NCBI RefSeq assembly: GCF_035013185.1
Contig: NZ_JAYGJO010000005.1
Location: 186,001 to 250,000, forward strand
DNA length: 64,000 bases
Origin: Acerihabitans sp035013185
GTDB lineage: Bacteria; Pseudomonadota; Gammaproteobacteria; Enterobacterales; Enterobacteriaceae
Direction of reading: 5' to 3'
Positions 27,443-36,392 of this stretch are shown here, piece by piece. The notes under the pieces are model-generated. The model saw nothing but the letters and a program-made list of their open reading frames with translations, had not been told where the DNA came from and did no database searches. The position numbers and the translations under genes were made by a program. Each line of letters opens with the position of its first letter. Within the stretch, counting starts at the first letter, position 1.

Positions 27443-28054
27443 ATGTTAAGCGATGTGGAAACAGCAAAAAAGAACAAAATAAATCTGCGTAAGTCGCAAA
27501 TTTTCACAGCGACAAGATTGTGTGTTATAAAACAGGGCTTTCATGCTGCATCAATGTCACAAATATCTGATTTATCTGGATTAAGTGTTGGTTTGATTTA
27601 TAGATATTTTACAAATAAAGAAGAGCTTATAAATGAAGTGGTTAAAAAAATTGTCGACAAACGCTTAAAAATACTCACATCTCTTGATGTGAATCTTATT
27701 GAAATTTCGGACATTCTAACGACGCAGTACGCAATGCAGAAAATTGATAACGATTTCATAACAGACAACATCCTTATGTCGGAAGTTATGGCTGAAGCAG
27801 GTAAAAACCCCAAGGTTGCTGCTATTTATATAGAAGCCGATACAAGAATGTTTGATGCTTTACTTGCTAAATTTTGTAAATTCCAACCAGAAAAAGATAT
27901 TGAAACTGTAAAAGCGCAAGTAGAAGTCATGATGACATTATTTTGTGGAAATGATGTACGTTCGTTTTTTAAAAGAAAAGCCAATGAAGAAAAGCTAAGA
28001 GACCTCCATGACAAAGTATTATCTTCATTATTTAACACTGATATTGCACGGTAG
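27443..28054 (+). CDS. TetR/AcrR-family regulator, paralogue of the efflux regulator
   Basis: 203 residues from the ATG at 27443, decided by AGGAG at 27430. The HTH FHAASMSQISDLSGLSVGLIYRYFTNKEELINEVV is nearly identical to that of the gene at 25245. The C-terminal ligand domains are also alike (DNDFITDNILM against DSDFVTDNILM), with a shared end LHDKVLSSLF. The upstream flank GGCAAGATCCTTTTCACAAA mirrors the flank of the first copy, so the duplication included the promoter. No intact target gene lies beside it, so it probably acts in trans on the efflux operon, on itself, or on mipA. Confidence 0.92.
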   Translation: MLSDVETAKKNKINLRKSQIFTATRLCVIKQGFHAASMSQISDLSGLSVGLIYRYFTNKEELINEVVKKIVDKRLKILTSLDVNLIEISDILTTQYAMQKIDNDFITDNILMSEVMAEAGKNPKVAAIYIEADTRMFDALLAKFCKFQPEKDIETVKAQVEVMMTLFCGNDVRSFFKRKANEEKLRDLHDKVLSSLFNTDIAR

Positions 28055-28089
28055 AGTAGAAAACGAACAGGTTGTTAATCAACAGGTTG

Positions 28090-28288
28090 AGGTTGATGCC
28101 CGTGCTCCATGCGGTGTCTGGAATAAAGTCATCCACCGCGCCTGAGTTCGTCGGCGTCAATCCTGAGCCACCGCCTCAACGACGCCTGAAATATCCGTGC
28201 CTGGAATGATCGGCAATGGCATCTGTGGCCGCCATTGCGGGGGACGGGTGCGGTATCCCTCGCGCAGGTACCCGTCGGGGGGATTAAC
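28090..28288 (-). pseudogene. Zinc-type (MDR) alcohol dehydrogenase/quinone reductase fragment
   Basis: Reading leftward from 28288, VNPPDGYLREGYRTRPPQW and IIPGTDISGVVEAVAQD match the GroES-like N-terminal domain of medium-chain dehydrogenases, then a stop occurs at 28157. Remaining sequence to about 28090 is frameshifted and degenerate. No catalytic domain remains. Confidence 0.75.
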
Positions 28289-28682
28289 GCCTATCGACGC
28301 GAGACGCGTTATTTCAGGTTTTACGCCGTGAGAAATTCGATGTATTGAGCATGAGGGCCACCGAACTTTTAGCAGAAAATGACGCTAAAAACGCCGTTGG
28401 CGTACCTGTTATTTAAGGACAATCCGACCTTTCTTATCTGATTAACAAATGGCAAGTGGTGGGATATGTCACCGCAGCCGGCAAGTCGTTAACCGACGGT
28501 TGACAGCAGGTTTATACCGGATCGTCTCAGGCAAAATCTGATTTATGTCATAAAGTTTTTTTTTATACAAATGTAAACTACTTTTTAGAGAATTTATTAT
28601 AGAATTGTTTCTCGCACCTGGATATATTTCAGGTTACTTTCAGGTGGAAACTACAGTTTTTATAATCAAAGAGATTATTGAA
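28289..28682. other. Degenerate stretch before the small outer-membrane-like gene
   Basis: Short coding-like pieces on the plus strand (for example a frame near 28310-28415 and another reading DLSYLINKWQVVGYVT near 28430) are broken by stops. I could not assign a family. The promoter of the next gene is presumably in the AT-rich end. Confidence 0.35.
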
Positions 28683-29201
28683 ATGTTTAAAAACTTAAGC
28701 AAAGCTTTATGTTTTTTTATAATGACATTCACCGCCGGAACTGATGCTAGCGAGATAAATTTATACTCCATTAATACCGGTTCGTTTGTGTATCACCTGA
28801 CAGGTAACTACGGGCAATATAACGAATTTTTTGATAATAGATTCTTTTCTGTGGAGCGGAAGTTCTCTGAAGATTCTAAATACAGCGCATTACTGGGTAC
28901 GATGCGCAACAGCTTTGGTGACCGCTGTATAGCCATGGGGCTGAGACGGGACTGGATATCTGGTGATTCAGACTGGGTTTTAAAAGGGGTATATGGTTAT
29001 ACAGGTGAATTCTTTTTTGATGCGTTAAGTCACTGCGGTGATCATGGCTCATATCACGATTTTAAGAAAATAACCGGAATAGGATTTTCACCCTATATAT
29101 ATCATGCAATTCAATACAATTTTACAAGTTACTTCAGTATTGAAAGTGGGATAATTATTCCTTCTGTGTTTGTCGTGAGCGTGCAATGGAGCTTTAGATA
29201 A
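28683..29201 (+). CDS. Secreted, probably outer-membrane beta-barrel protein, unknown function
   Basis: 172 residues from the ATG at 28683, where the signal peptide MFKNLSKALCFFIMTFTAGTDA begins; an upstream TTG would add an unsupported extension. The mature part has alternating aromatic strands and ends in FVVSVQWSFR. It has two cysteines in the middle (GDRCIAMG and SHCGDHG) that could form a disulfide. I do not recognise the family with confidence. Similar small enterobacterial barrels are sometimes labelled sn-glycerol-3-phosphate transporters without support. It is flanked by debris on both sides and looks intact. Confidence 0.65.
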   Translation: MFKNLSKALCFFIMTFTAGTDASEINLYSINTGSFVYHLTGNYGQYNEFFDNRFFSVERKFSEDSKYSALLGTMRNSFGDRCIAMGLRRDWISGDSDWVLKGVYGYTGEFFFDALSHCGDHGSYHDFKKITGIGFSPYIYHAIQYNFTSYFSIESGIIIPSVFVVSVQWSFR

Positions 29202-29291
29202 ATTTTCACCGTTATCCTAAAGCAACTTTTTTCGCTCATGTATTCACTTAATTGATAGCGGTAACTGTTAATTTCGTTAACAGTTGCCGTC

Positions 29292-29375
29292 ATGAAAAAA
29301 GTGCGTTTCACTGAAAATCAGATCTTGCGGATCCTGAAAAACGTTGAAGGTGATCGGCATGTGAAAGATGTTCCT
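29292..29375 (+). pseudogene. IS3-family transposase OrfA start, truncated
   Basis: MKKVRFTENQILRILKNVEG followed by DRHVKDV matches the first ~28 residues of IS3-family OrfA proteins (MKKxRFTExQI...LKEVEGGRxVKDV). Similarity then stops abruptly. No OrfB or second inverted repeat follows. Confidence 0.75.
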
Positions 29376-29733
29376 CTGTGTCCCCATCACCCATTAGTAT
29401 TTTTATGGGGTGGGGCATCTATCCTGACACTAGGGGGGAGAACGCATAATTAGAAACTTTCGTTCGCCGTACATCACTTACTAGATTGATGCTGATGAAC
29501 GACGTCGGATGGAAAAATCAGTGCAACAAACACGTGATAAATCTTACGCGTAACGCCTTATCGTCATACTTGTGCTCGCCCATGGAGATCATCTTACCAA
29601 TGTTGCCCGATCTCTTTGTGCCACACGTTCTTCGATAAGACGCTGAGCCAACCTACTGCCGCGCGAAAAGTATCACCTTACTCGTTGATAATGGCATTAT
29701 TTTATTCACCTTGAATAAATAGAATAGAACTGA
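29376..29733. other. Non-coding debris between IS3 scar and chemoreceptor gene
   Basis: No gene can be supported. The sequence is probably the rest of a collapsed insertion plus the 3' flank of the chemoreceptor gene. Confidence 0.35.
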
Positions 29734-31284
29734 TTATGCCAGTTTGAATATCGACACCACTTGCTGCAGTTTCTGCGCCTGATCGTTTAATGACGATGAG
29801 GCGGCTGCGCTTTGCTCAACCAGTGACGCATTCTGCTGAGTGACCTGATCCATTTGTGTCACGGCGATATTCACCTGATTAATGCCTTCACTCTGTTCAA
29901 TTGAGGCATTTGATATTTCCGTGATCAAATCCGACACATTAACGATAGAGGTCAGCATCTCCTGCATGGATTCACCGACCAGCGTCACACTATTGCTGCC
30001 CGTGGCGATCCTCTCGGTCGACACGGTGATCAGCATTTTTATCTCTTTTGCCGCGCTGGCACTGCTTTTCGCCAGTTGACCCACTTCTGCGGCAACGACC
30101 GCAAATCCGCGCCCTTGCTCACCCGCTCGGGCGGCTTCAACGGCCGCATTAAGCGCTAGAATATTGGTCTGAAAAGCAATTTTTTCTATGGTGGAAATGA
30201 TGTCACCCATTTTATCCACCTGCTCATTGATCCCCTGCATACTGGAGACTGTGTTATCCACGGTTTGCTTGTTTTTCAACGACAGTGTGCGTGAACCGGT
30301 CGCCAGGTCGCGCGCCTGTCTGGCGTTTTCAGCATTGAGTTTCACCGTTGAGGTAAGCTGTTCCATGCTGGCTGCCGTTTCCTGTAGCGATGAGGCCTGT
30401 TCCTCGGTGCGGCGTGCTAAGTCACTGTTACCTTGTGATATCTCCTGAGAGGCCAGTTGCATCTGATCTGCCCCTAGGCGTACCTCACCGACAATTTCCG
30501 CCAGACGCTGTTGCATCTTTGCCATCGTCGAGAGCAGGCTATTAGTGTCACCGTCACGCAGTGTGATGTCGGTATGTAAATTCCCTTCGGCAATCTGCTC
30601 AATCACGTGTTTGGCATATTCCGGGTCGCCGCCCAGGCTTCGCTGTGTCGCGCGCATGGTGAGCAGCATAACCACTGAAACCGCCAGACCAACCAGCAGG
30701 ATGACTAAGAAATAATTCAGCAGGTTTTTGTAGAACGCGGTCTGCACGTCATCCAGGAATACACCGGAACAGATATACCAGTTCCAGGTAGGATAGTGAC
30801 TGACGTAGCTGACCTTATCGGCACTGAGGCCGGTATCTGGCAGGTGACTGGTATAATGGACAAAGCCGCCGCCAGCGTTACCTGCCTTTAAAAATTCCCG
30901 ATAATAGAAGCTGCCATTGGAGTCGGTACGATCCTTAACGCTATGGTTTTCTAATTTGCTCAACGATGGATTACCGATCATGAGTAGCGTCAGATCCTGG
31001 TTAAAAATGAACATATAACCATCTTTGCCATATTTCATTGCCTTGAGTTTCGCCAGCGCTTCTTCCTGCGCTTGTGCCTGGGGCATCAACCCGTTATTGG
31101 CTTTGATCGCATAGTCATCAACGATAGACTGGGCCGCCTCAACCATATTTTTAACACCACGTTGTCTGTCTTTAAGCATCATGTCCCGGCTTTCCAATAC
31201 AGACCATATGCCCAGTACCAATAAACCGACCAGTGCCATTGCCAGCGCGATGCGTAATCTACCCATAAAGCCGATGTTTCGCAT
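29734..31284 (-). CDS. Methyl-accepting chemotaxis protein with sCache-type sensor
   Basis: 516 residues. TM1 lies near 8-28, followed by a periplasmic single-Cache domain (GKDGYMFIFNQDLTLLMIGNPSL, YYREFLKAG, YPTWNWYICSGVF), TM2 near 190-210 and a HAMP segment. The cytoplasmic signalling domain has the invariant hairpin tip (EKIAFQTNILALNAAVEAARAGEQGRGFAVVAAEV). It ends in FKLA with no CheR-tethering NWETF pentapeptide, so it depends on other receptors for adaptation. Cache domains of this type often sense carboxylic acids; the ligand here is unknown. AAAGGA precedes the ATG. Single gene. Confidence 0.95.
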   Translation of the reverse strand: MRNIGFMGRLRIALAMALVGLLVLGIWSVLESRDMMLKDRQRGVKNMVEAAQSIVDDYAIKANNGLMPQAQAQEEALAKLKAMKYGKDGYMFIFNQDLTLLMIGNPSLSKLENHSVKDRTDSNGSFYYREFLKAGNAGGGFVHYTSHLPDTGLSADKVSYVSHYPTWNWYICSGVFLDDVQTAFYKNLLNYFLVILLVGLAVSVVMLLTMRATQRSLGGDPEYAKHVIEQIAEGNLHTDITLRDGDTNSLLSTMAKMQQRLAEIVGEVRLGADQMQLASQEISQGNSDLARRTEEQASSLQETAASMEQLTSTVKLNAENARQARDLATGSRTLSLKNKQTVDNTVSSMQGINEQVDKMGDIISTIEKIAFQTNILALNAAVEAARAGEQGRGFAVVAAEVGQLAKSSASAAKEIKMLITVSTERIATGSNSVTLVGESMQEMLTSIVNVSDLITEISNASIEQSEGINQVNIAVTQMDQVTQQNASLVEQSAAASSSLNDQAQKLQQVVSIFKLA

Positions 31285-31307
31285 GCCAATCCTTTAAGTC
31301 CTTTCAT

Positions 31308-31338
31308 TTTATCGTGGCGTTACTAACGGCACGATAAA
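31308..31338. promoter_or_regulatory. 31-bp near-perfect palindrome upstream of the chemoreceptor gene
   Basis: Nested arms TTTATCGTG/CACGATAAA and CGTTA/TAACG share a central C with one G/G mismatch on each side. It lies 24 bases upstream of the chemoreceptor ATG. It may be an operator or a 5' leader hairpin. A fragment resembling a sigma-28 -10 element (GCC..GATAA) falls in the left arm on the minus strand. Confidence 0.55.
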
Positions 31339-31932
31339 GCAAAAGCTTAACAGCTAACTGCATCTAAATATTTCACCGCCTGCTGAGCGGACCTGTGCAG
31401 AACAGAGATTTCCAGCGTTATTGCTGATTTGTGGGGGATATGACCATACACTGTCTAAAAAAGATCATCATGGGTGATGTTATTCGCCCATAAAGGGGCG
31501 TGTTATCATGACAAAATCCTTACAAATCGTGAGCATATAGGGCGGGAATACTGGGCGTTGTAGACTATGGACTTTCACAGTTGACCCCATCTCCACATTA
31601 TCCAGGTACATTTCCACGACGCAATGATTAAACTTTGTGATAATTATGCCGTTAATATCGTGATATGACCCATTTCATCTAACCGTCATTAAATTTGAAA
31701 CAGGTTGATGGGTGGTTCGTCCGGCACTATTTAACCATTCAATGCGTTGCCTTTTATCAAGGTGCCTGTCTTGGCGTCCGACATATTATTACCGGCAATT
31801 CTGATGATAACGTTCAGCCTTCTTGGCAAAAAGCGTGATATGGAATTATCGCGATTGAGTGAGCGTATCTGTTCATCAGCCCGATGATGCCGCCATCGCA
31901 GATTTGCTTTAAACAGGGGAGAGGATGTAAAC
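31339..31932. other. Intergenic stretch between chemoreceptor and unknown 300-residue gene
   Basis: 594 bases without a supportable gene. GGGGAGAGGATG just before 31933 is the ribosome binding region of the next gene. Confidence 0.45.
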
Positions 31933-32835
31933 ATGGAAATTAACTCGGCTTCGACGGCCTATGTTCAGACGCAAAATCTGTCGAGCACCGCCCAAATATC
32001 AGTTCAATCACAACCTTCACAGACGAATGATGTGCAGGACAAGCAGTTGTCGGCGGTAGACTCGGTGAACTTCAGTGGCAAAGGGCTTATGCTATCTCGT
32101 CTGTTTGGTGATACGAGTGCGAATCCTCCCGTTTTGACGCAACTGACAAGTACCACCATGGGCGTGTCCTCTGTTAACTTCCTCACCAATGATGATCGTG
32201 ACATGCTGTCAGAATTGTATGCCCAGGCCCAACAGCAGGGTACAGACTTGCAGTATGTTGACGATCTGGCTCATGATCTGGGTGATTACCGTATGTTTGG
32301 CAATATGGAGGGGAATGTCAATAACGGAGGAATGTACGATATGAGCGGGCATGCGCAGACTCTCCGCTTTACCGATACAGACGCCACGACTGCCACAGGT
32401 ATTCTGACTGGGGACGGTATCGCGAATACAGCGGTAGACTCCGGATTTCTGCGCTATGAGTTGGATCCCGGTTTTTCGTTCGGGCATCGGGCAAATTTTG
32501 GATTTCTGCAAGAGGTAGTGAACAAATTTGGCCAGGGAGCTGTCGATGCCGGTCAGTCCTTTGATAATAAATTCTCCGCTTACGCAACCCAGGGAAACAA
32601 CAATTTCATCGTCGAAACGTCCAGCGAGGTAGTCCTGCCTACCGAAGAACCGGATTTTCGTTCAGTTGATGGTGTGTTCTCCATTACACAAAGCGGATCT
32701 AAAAATGGATTTCAGATGCTTAATGGCAAGGTGATTCAACTTTTCGGTGCGAAGATCCCCCATTTTCTGAATGCTGAGCAACCTGACAAGATGAGTCTGT
32801 TGCTTACTGATGCTGCCTTGGTGAACAACCGATAA
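31933..32835 (+). CDS. Unknown 300-residue soluble protein
   Basis: No signal peptide or membrane segment is visible. The first ~45 residues are rich in Ser, Thr and Gln (STAYVQTQNLSSTAQISVQS), then comes a VDSVNFSGKGLMLSRLFG segment and a mixed acidic body with repeated Phe/Gly turns. A secreted-protein or surface-structure subunit with a disordered N-terminus (as in type III substrates or flagellar-hook proteins) is possible but unproven. A clear AGGGGAGAGG site precedes the ATG. Its last 32 bases overlap the end of the convergent AraC gene. The function is not recognised. Confidence 0.7.
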   Translation: MEINSASTAYVQTQNLSSTAQISVQSQPSQTNDVQDKQLSAVDSVNFSGKGLMLSRLFGDTSANPPVLTQLTSTTMGVSSVNFLTNDDRDMLSELYAQAQQQGTDLQYVDDLAHDLGDYRMFGNMEGNVNNGGMYDMSGHAQTLRFTDTDATTATGILTGDGIANTAVDSGFLRYELDPGFSFGHRANFGFLQEVVNKFGQGAVDAGQSFDNKFSAYATQGNNNFIVETSSEVVLPTEEPDFRSVDGVFSITQSGSKNGFQMLNGKVIQLFGAKIPHFLNAEQPDKMSLLLTDAALVNNR

Positions 32836-33700
32836 CGCGTTTAAATGCTTTGCCGAAGGCGCTTTCAGACTCATAACCCAATGACGTCGCGATACGAGCA
32901 ATAGAGTCATTCGCGTTTTTTAGCCGGTCGCAGGCGAGCAACATTCGCCAATGCGTCAGATACTCAATCGGTGCCGCGCCAACCTTTGCTTTAAAGTGCT
33001 TCGCAAACGATGAACGCGACATGCCTACCTTCATGGCAAGCTTGCGTAATGTCCAGTCATGCCCCGGGTCTTCATGCATACAGGCCAAAGCCATACTGAG
33101 CTGTTTATCCGCAAGGGAAAAAAGCCAGCCAACACTGGTACTGGCGCTATCATTGACGTGCAACCGCAACGCCTGGATCAGCATCATGTAAGCCAATTGC
33201 TGCACGATCAACGCGCTGCCAGGTTGTGGGAGACGTACTTCTTCGGCCATGCGTTCAAGCGACCAGCGCATGGTCGTTTTATCTGACTCATTCTGAATAT
33301 GCACAATTGGCGGCAGCGGACCTAACAACATATCTGCGTGGTGACCGGTAAGCAAAAAATGACCGCCGACCAGAAAACAACCTTCTTCCCCGCCACCGGT
33401 GGTGGGGTTTGTCAGCGATCGTGCGGCGCGAAGTACCGCAAAATTGACCGGTTGTACCGTCAAATCAGTCGCCAGACTAAAAGGTGGACCCGGCGGTAAC
33501 AGGTAACAATCGCCGGCAGTCAGCAGTATCGGATCGGCCACGCCTTCTACCGATAACCAGCATTGTCCGGACACCACGGCATAACACTTGATGCCATCAT
33601 GTTGCGGCCATTGGATCGCCAGCTCGCGATTTAGGGCAATACCGCCAGAGACATAGCTCCGGGGCTTAAGCAAAGACAACAACTCTGAGAGGGGATCCAT
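32804..33700 (-). CDS. AraC-family regulator with cupin sensory domain
   Basis: 298 residues from the ATG at 33700 (GAGG site); the frame extends upstream without family support. The cupin part (MDPLSELLSLLKPRSYVSGGIAL, LTAGDCYLLPPGPPF) occupies 1-180. The AraC HTH pair is at about 195-295 (WTLRKLAMKVGMSRSSFAKHFKAKVGAAPIEYLTHWRM and SIARIATSLGYESESAFGKAFKR). It is divergent from the epimerase-like gene at 33826 and probably controls it. The same regulator type recurs at 59864 next to an aldo-keto reductase. Confidence 0.92.
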   Translation of the reverse strand: MDPLSELLSLLKPRSYVSGGIALNRELAIQWPQHDGIKCYAVVSGQCWLSVEGVADPILLTAGDCYLLPPGPPFSLATDLTVQPVNFAVLRAARSLTNPTTGGGEEGCFLVGGHFLLTGHHADMLLGPLPPIVHIQNESDKTTMRWSLERMAEEVRLPQPGSALIVQQLAYMMLIQALRLHVNDSASTSVGWLFSLADKQLSMALACMHEDPGHDWTLRKLAMKVGMSRSSFAKHFKAKVGAAPIEYLTHWRMLLACDRLKNANDSIARIATSLGYESESAFGKAFKRVIGCSPRQHQ

Positions 33701-33825
33701 AAAACCTCGGGACGATGAGACGATAAATAGCGACTTTACAGCATAGATCGTGCCGCCAGCAGAATCTACAGTAAGTATCACTGGACTGCGATTGCGGCCC
33801 TTCATCCACGAAAAGGTGAATTATC

Positions 33826-34722
33826 ATGCGTATTTTTCTGACCGGTGCGACCGGTTTTATGGGTACAACCATCGCTCGTGAACTGATCACCGCGGGTCAT
33901 CAGGTTCTTGGGCTAACACGAAGCGAGTTGGGTGCACATGCGCTTGCTGCCGCAGGCGTCGAGGCACATCACGGTGATATTGACGATCTTGATAGTCTGC
34001 GACGCGGTGCGAAGTTTGTTGACGGGGTGATCCATACCGCATTCAACCACGACTTTTCAACCTTCGTGGCGAACTGTGAAAGAGACCGACAGGCAATCGA
34101 AGCGATGGGGGCGGTACTGGAAGGATCCCAGCGTCCATTGATCATTACCTCCGCTGTAGGCATGGGTTCGATGGGGAACAACGCACTGGCGAGCGAAGAT
34201 CATTTCAATCCTGATCATCCGAACCCGCGTAAAGCGTCGGAGCTCGGGGGCCTTGCTGTCGCACAGCGTGGAGTCAACGTTTGCGTGATTCGCCTTTCGC
34301 AAGTTCATGATACTGTGAAGCAGGGATTAATCAGCCCATTGATTGAGTTGGCGCAACACAAAGGTGTTTCCGCCTATGTCGGTGACGGTCAGAACCGTTG
34401 GTCAGCGGTGCATATCAGCGATGCGGCACGCCTTTATGTATTGGCCCTGGAGAAAAACAGTGCAGGCAGTCGGTACCACGCTGTCGCGCAAGAGGGTATC
34501 TCGATGCGAACCATCGCCGACACGATTGGCCGTATCCTCAACGTGCCGGTCATGCGCATTGAGGCCAAAGATGCGCCCGCTCACTTTGGTTGGATAAGCG
34601 CATTTGTCGATCATGACATGTCCGCATCCAGCGCATTAACGCAACAGCGGCTGGCATGGCACCCAACGGGGCCGGGGCTGATTGCCGATCTCGATCACAT
34701 GCGCGTTCAGACAGCGCCGTAA
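33826..34722 (+). CDS. NAD(P)-dependent epimerase/dehydratase-family (extended SDR) protein
   Basis: 298 residues. The Rossmann start is MRIFLTGATGFMGTTIARELITAGHQVLGLTRS (GxxGxxG). SAVGMG is in the catalytic-Ser position. The active-site YxxxK motif of true epimerases is not evident around HPNPRKASELGG, so it belongs with atypical SDRs (NmrA or 3-beta-HSD-like) whose chemistry is uncertain. It is divergent from the cupin-AraC regulator, 125 bases apart, and most likely its target. An AAGGTG site precedes the ATG. Confidence 0.9.
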   Translation: MRIFLTGATGFMGTTIARELITAGHQVLGLTRSELGAHALAAAGVEAHHGDIDDLDSLRRGAKFVDGVIHTAFNHDFSTFVANCERDRQAIEAMGAVLEGSQRPLIITSAVGMGSMGNNALASEDHFNPDHPNPRKASELGGLAVAQRGVNVCVIRLSQVHDTVKQGLISPLIELAQHKGVSAYVGDGQNRWSAVHISDAARLYVLALEKNSAGSRYHAVAQEGISMRTIADTIGRILNVPVMRIEAKDAPAHFGWISAFVDHDMSASSALTQQRLAWHPTGPGLIADLDHMRVQTAP

Positions 34723-34897
34723 TGCCGGGGCACGCTTTCTGCGGTCTGATTGTTTTCAACATTATCAGGCGTTATACTCATGGCTGGCGTTATCTACGCC
34801 TCCATCCGCGGAAAGGGCTGCGCCCAAGATCATGCTCTTAACTCGTATTTTACGACTCCATACCTGAATGCGGACAAGGTCATGATAAGGAGCTCGT

Positions 34898-36136
34898 ATG
34901 TCTGCATCACCTATCGGTAATGGCCGCATTAATCTTGAGCAACAGCGCAAACGCGCTCGGGAGCTTCTTCGGCGCTTAAAAAATGGCGCAGAGCCAGCAA
35001 AACTCGCCTTTCTCCATAGTCTCAACGCATCGTCTTCGGTGAAACTTTCCGATGCTCAATGGCTGATAGCTAAAGATCTGGGGTTTAGCAGTTGGCCAAA
35101 ATTAAAAGCGCATATTGACGCTATTGATTTTATTGCACGAAATCCCCGTTTTGCGGCAGACGATGAAGTCAATACCGTTCACTGGCGATGTGGTAATGAC
35201 ATCGAACACAGTCTACGTCTCGCTGGTTTTAAAGGGATCTTTCACACGCTGACCGATCCGTTATGCATGGGGCCGGTTCAGGGTCTTGCTCATGCAACAT
35301 ACCGTACACAAAGAATCGAGTTTATCAGGCACGCTTTTGGTATGGATCTGGGTGAGGTCACGCGACGTTTTGACCAAGAGTATGAACATCTGGCAAAAGT
35401 AGCGGAACTTGCGCACGGTGTGCTGTGGTGCGAGGCTGACGCCTATGACCAGCTGTTTCTGATCCGGGTTTTGGCAAGCCTTGAGCATTTACCACAAAAA
35501 CTGGAATTGATAGAAATAGGCCAGATACCTGGTGTGGCGCGTTTTATCGGGATTGGCCAGCTTTCACCCGACGTACTGGCGTGGTTGTGGCCACAGCGCA
35601 GGTTAATCGGCAGGGAGGCGCACCAACTTGCAAGGCAGGCGTGGTCGGCATATTGTTGCGGATCGCCCCTTCAGATGGCGGAGCTTGCTCATCAGGCCCA
35701 CGCGTGTTTGCCTTTTCTTGCGCCGGCGCTGCGACGACAATTGCAGGAATTACCCCATATAAAAAATGGCTTATCGTTAACCGAGCGCCTGTCCTTGCAG
35801 TATATCAATGAAGCCGGTCCGGTAGCATTCGCCAGCGTATATGCAGAACTCATGGAGCGGCGAGAGCCATTGCCTTATTTAGGTGACATCATGTTTTATG
35901 CTGTTATTAAGCCACTGATTGATGCTGATGAACCACTGGTTGCGGAATCGGACCCAAATATTGAATGGCCCAGGCGCCTATTAACGTTGACCCGGTTGGG
36001 CCTTGAAGTAATACAGGATCGGGCATACTGGCCGGATTATGCATCACAGAAGAAATGGATCGGCGGGGTCTGTATTTCACCCCGCCAGCCTCATTGGGCA
36101 ATCGGTGATGATTTACACCCTGTCTGGCGGGAATAA
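34898..36136 (+). CDS. DUF1835-domain protein
   Basis: 412 residues. The N-terminal ~70 residues form a helical segment containing WLIAKDLGFSSWPKLKAHI, a motif found in ankyrin-like or short regulatory proteins. The DUF1835 domain follows from about 94 (VHWRCGNDIEHSLRLAGFKG and DPLCMGPVQGL). A DUF3658-like C-terminal part seems present. The biochemical role of the family is not established. AAGGAG lies 10 bases before the ATG. Single gene, no operon partner. Confidence 0.85.
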   Translation: MSASPIGNGRINLEQQRKRARELLRRLKNGAEPAKLAFLHSLNASSSVKLSDAQWLIAKDLGFSSWPKLKAHIDAIDFIARNPRFAADDEVNTVHWRCGNDIEHSLRLAGFKGIFHTLTDPLCMGPVQGLAHATYRTQRIEFIRHAFGMDLGEVTRRFDQEYEHLAKVAELAHGVLWCEADAYDQLFLIRVLASLEHLPQKLELIEIGQIPGVARFIGIGQLSPDVLAWLWPQRRLIGREAHQLARQAWSAYCCGSPLQMAELAHQAHACLPFLAPALRRQLQELPHIKNGLSLTERLSLQYINEAGPVAFASVYAELMERREPLPYLGDIMFYAVIKPLIDADEPLVAESDPNIEWPRRLLTLTRLGLEVIQDRAYWPDYASQKKWIGGVCISPRQPHWAIGDDLHPVWRE

Positions 36137-36219
36137 TGTTCTACTTGATGCTGAAAATATTTCAATTGTGCAGTGGTTAATTTTTCACTAGCATCCGTTC
36201 TTTGGAAGAAAGAAAATGT

Positions 36220-36360
36220 GGTCTTATTGAATAAATCGAAATGCAGTCTTTTTGATGGGTGCGGGTGAAGCATGGTCATCTGTAATGGAATGATTTTTCG
36301 TTAACCTAAGCTAAGTCATTAAACGATTTTCTAATCAAACCCTGATTATTCAACAACGCC
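36220..36360. mobile_element. 141-bp IS903-like miniature element (no ORF)
   Basis: The left end GGTCTTATTGAATAAATC and the reverse complement of the right end, GGCGTTGTTGAATAATCAGG, both resemble the IS903/IS5 terminal repeat GGCTTTGTTGAATAAATC. There is no coding capacity between them. This is either a MITE-type derivative or an internally deleted, decayed copy. Matching ends recur at 57713. Confidence 0.6.
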
Positions 36361-36392
36361 ATATACCCTTAACTCTTTACAAAGAAAGAGTA

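Noticed and set aside
29292..29375. Intact IS3 element
   Set aside because: Only ~28 residues of OrfA remain; no OrfB or paired terminal repeat follows.
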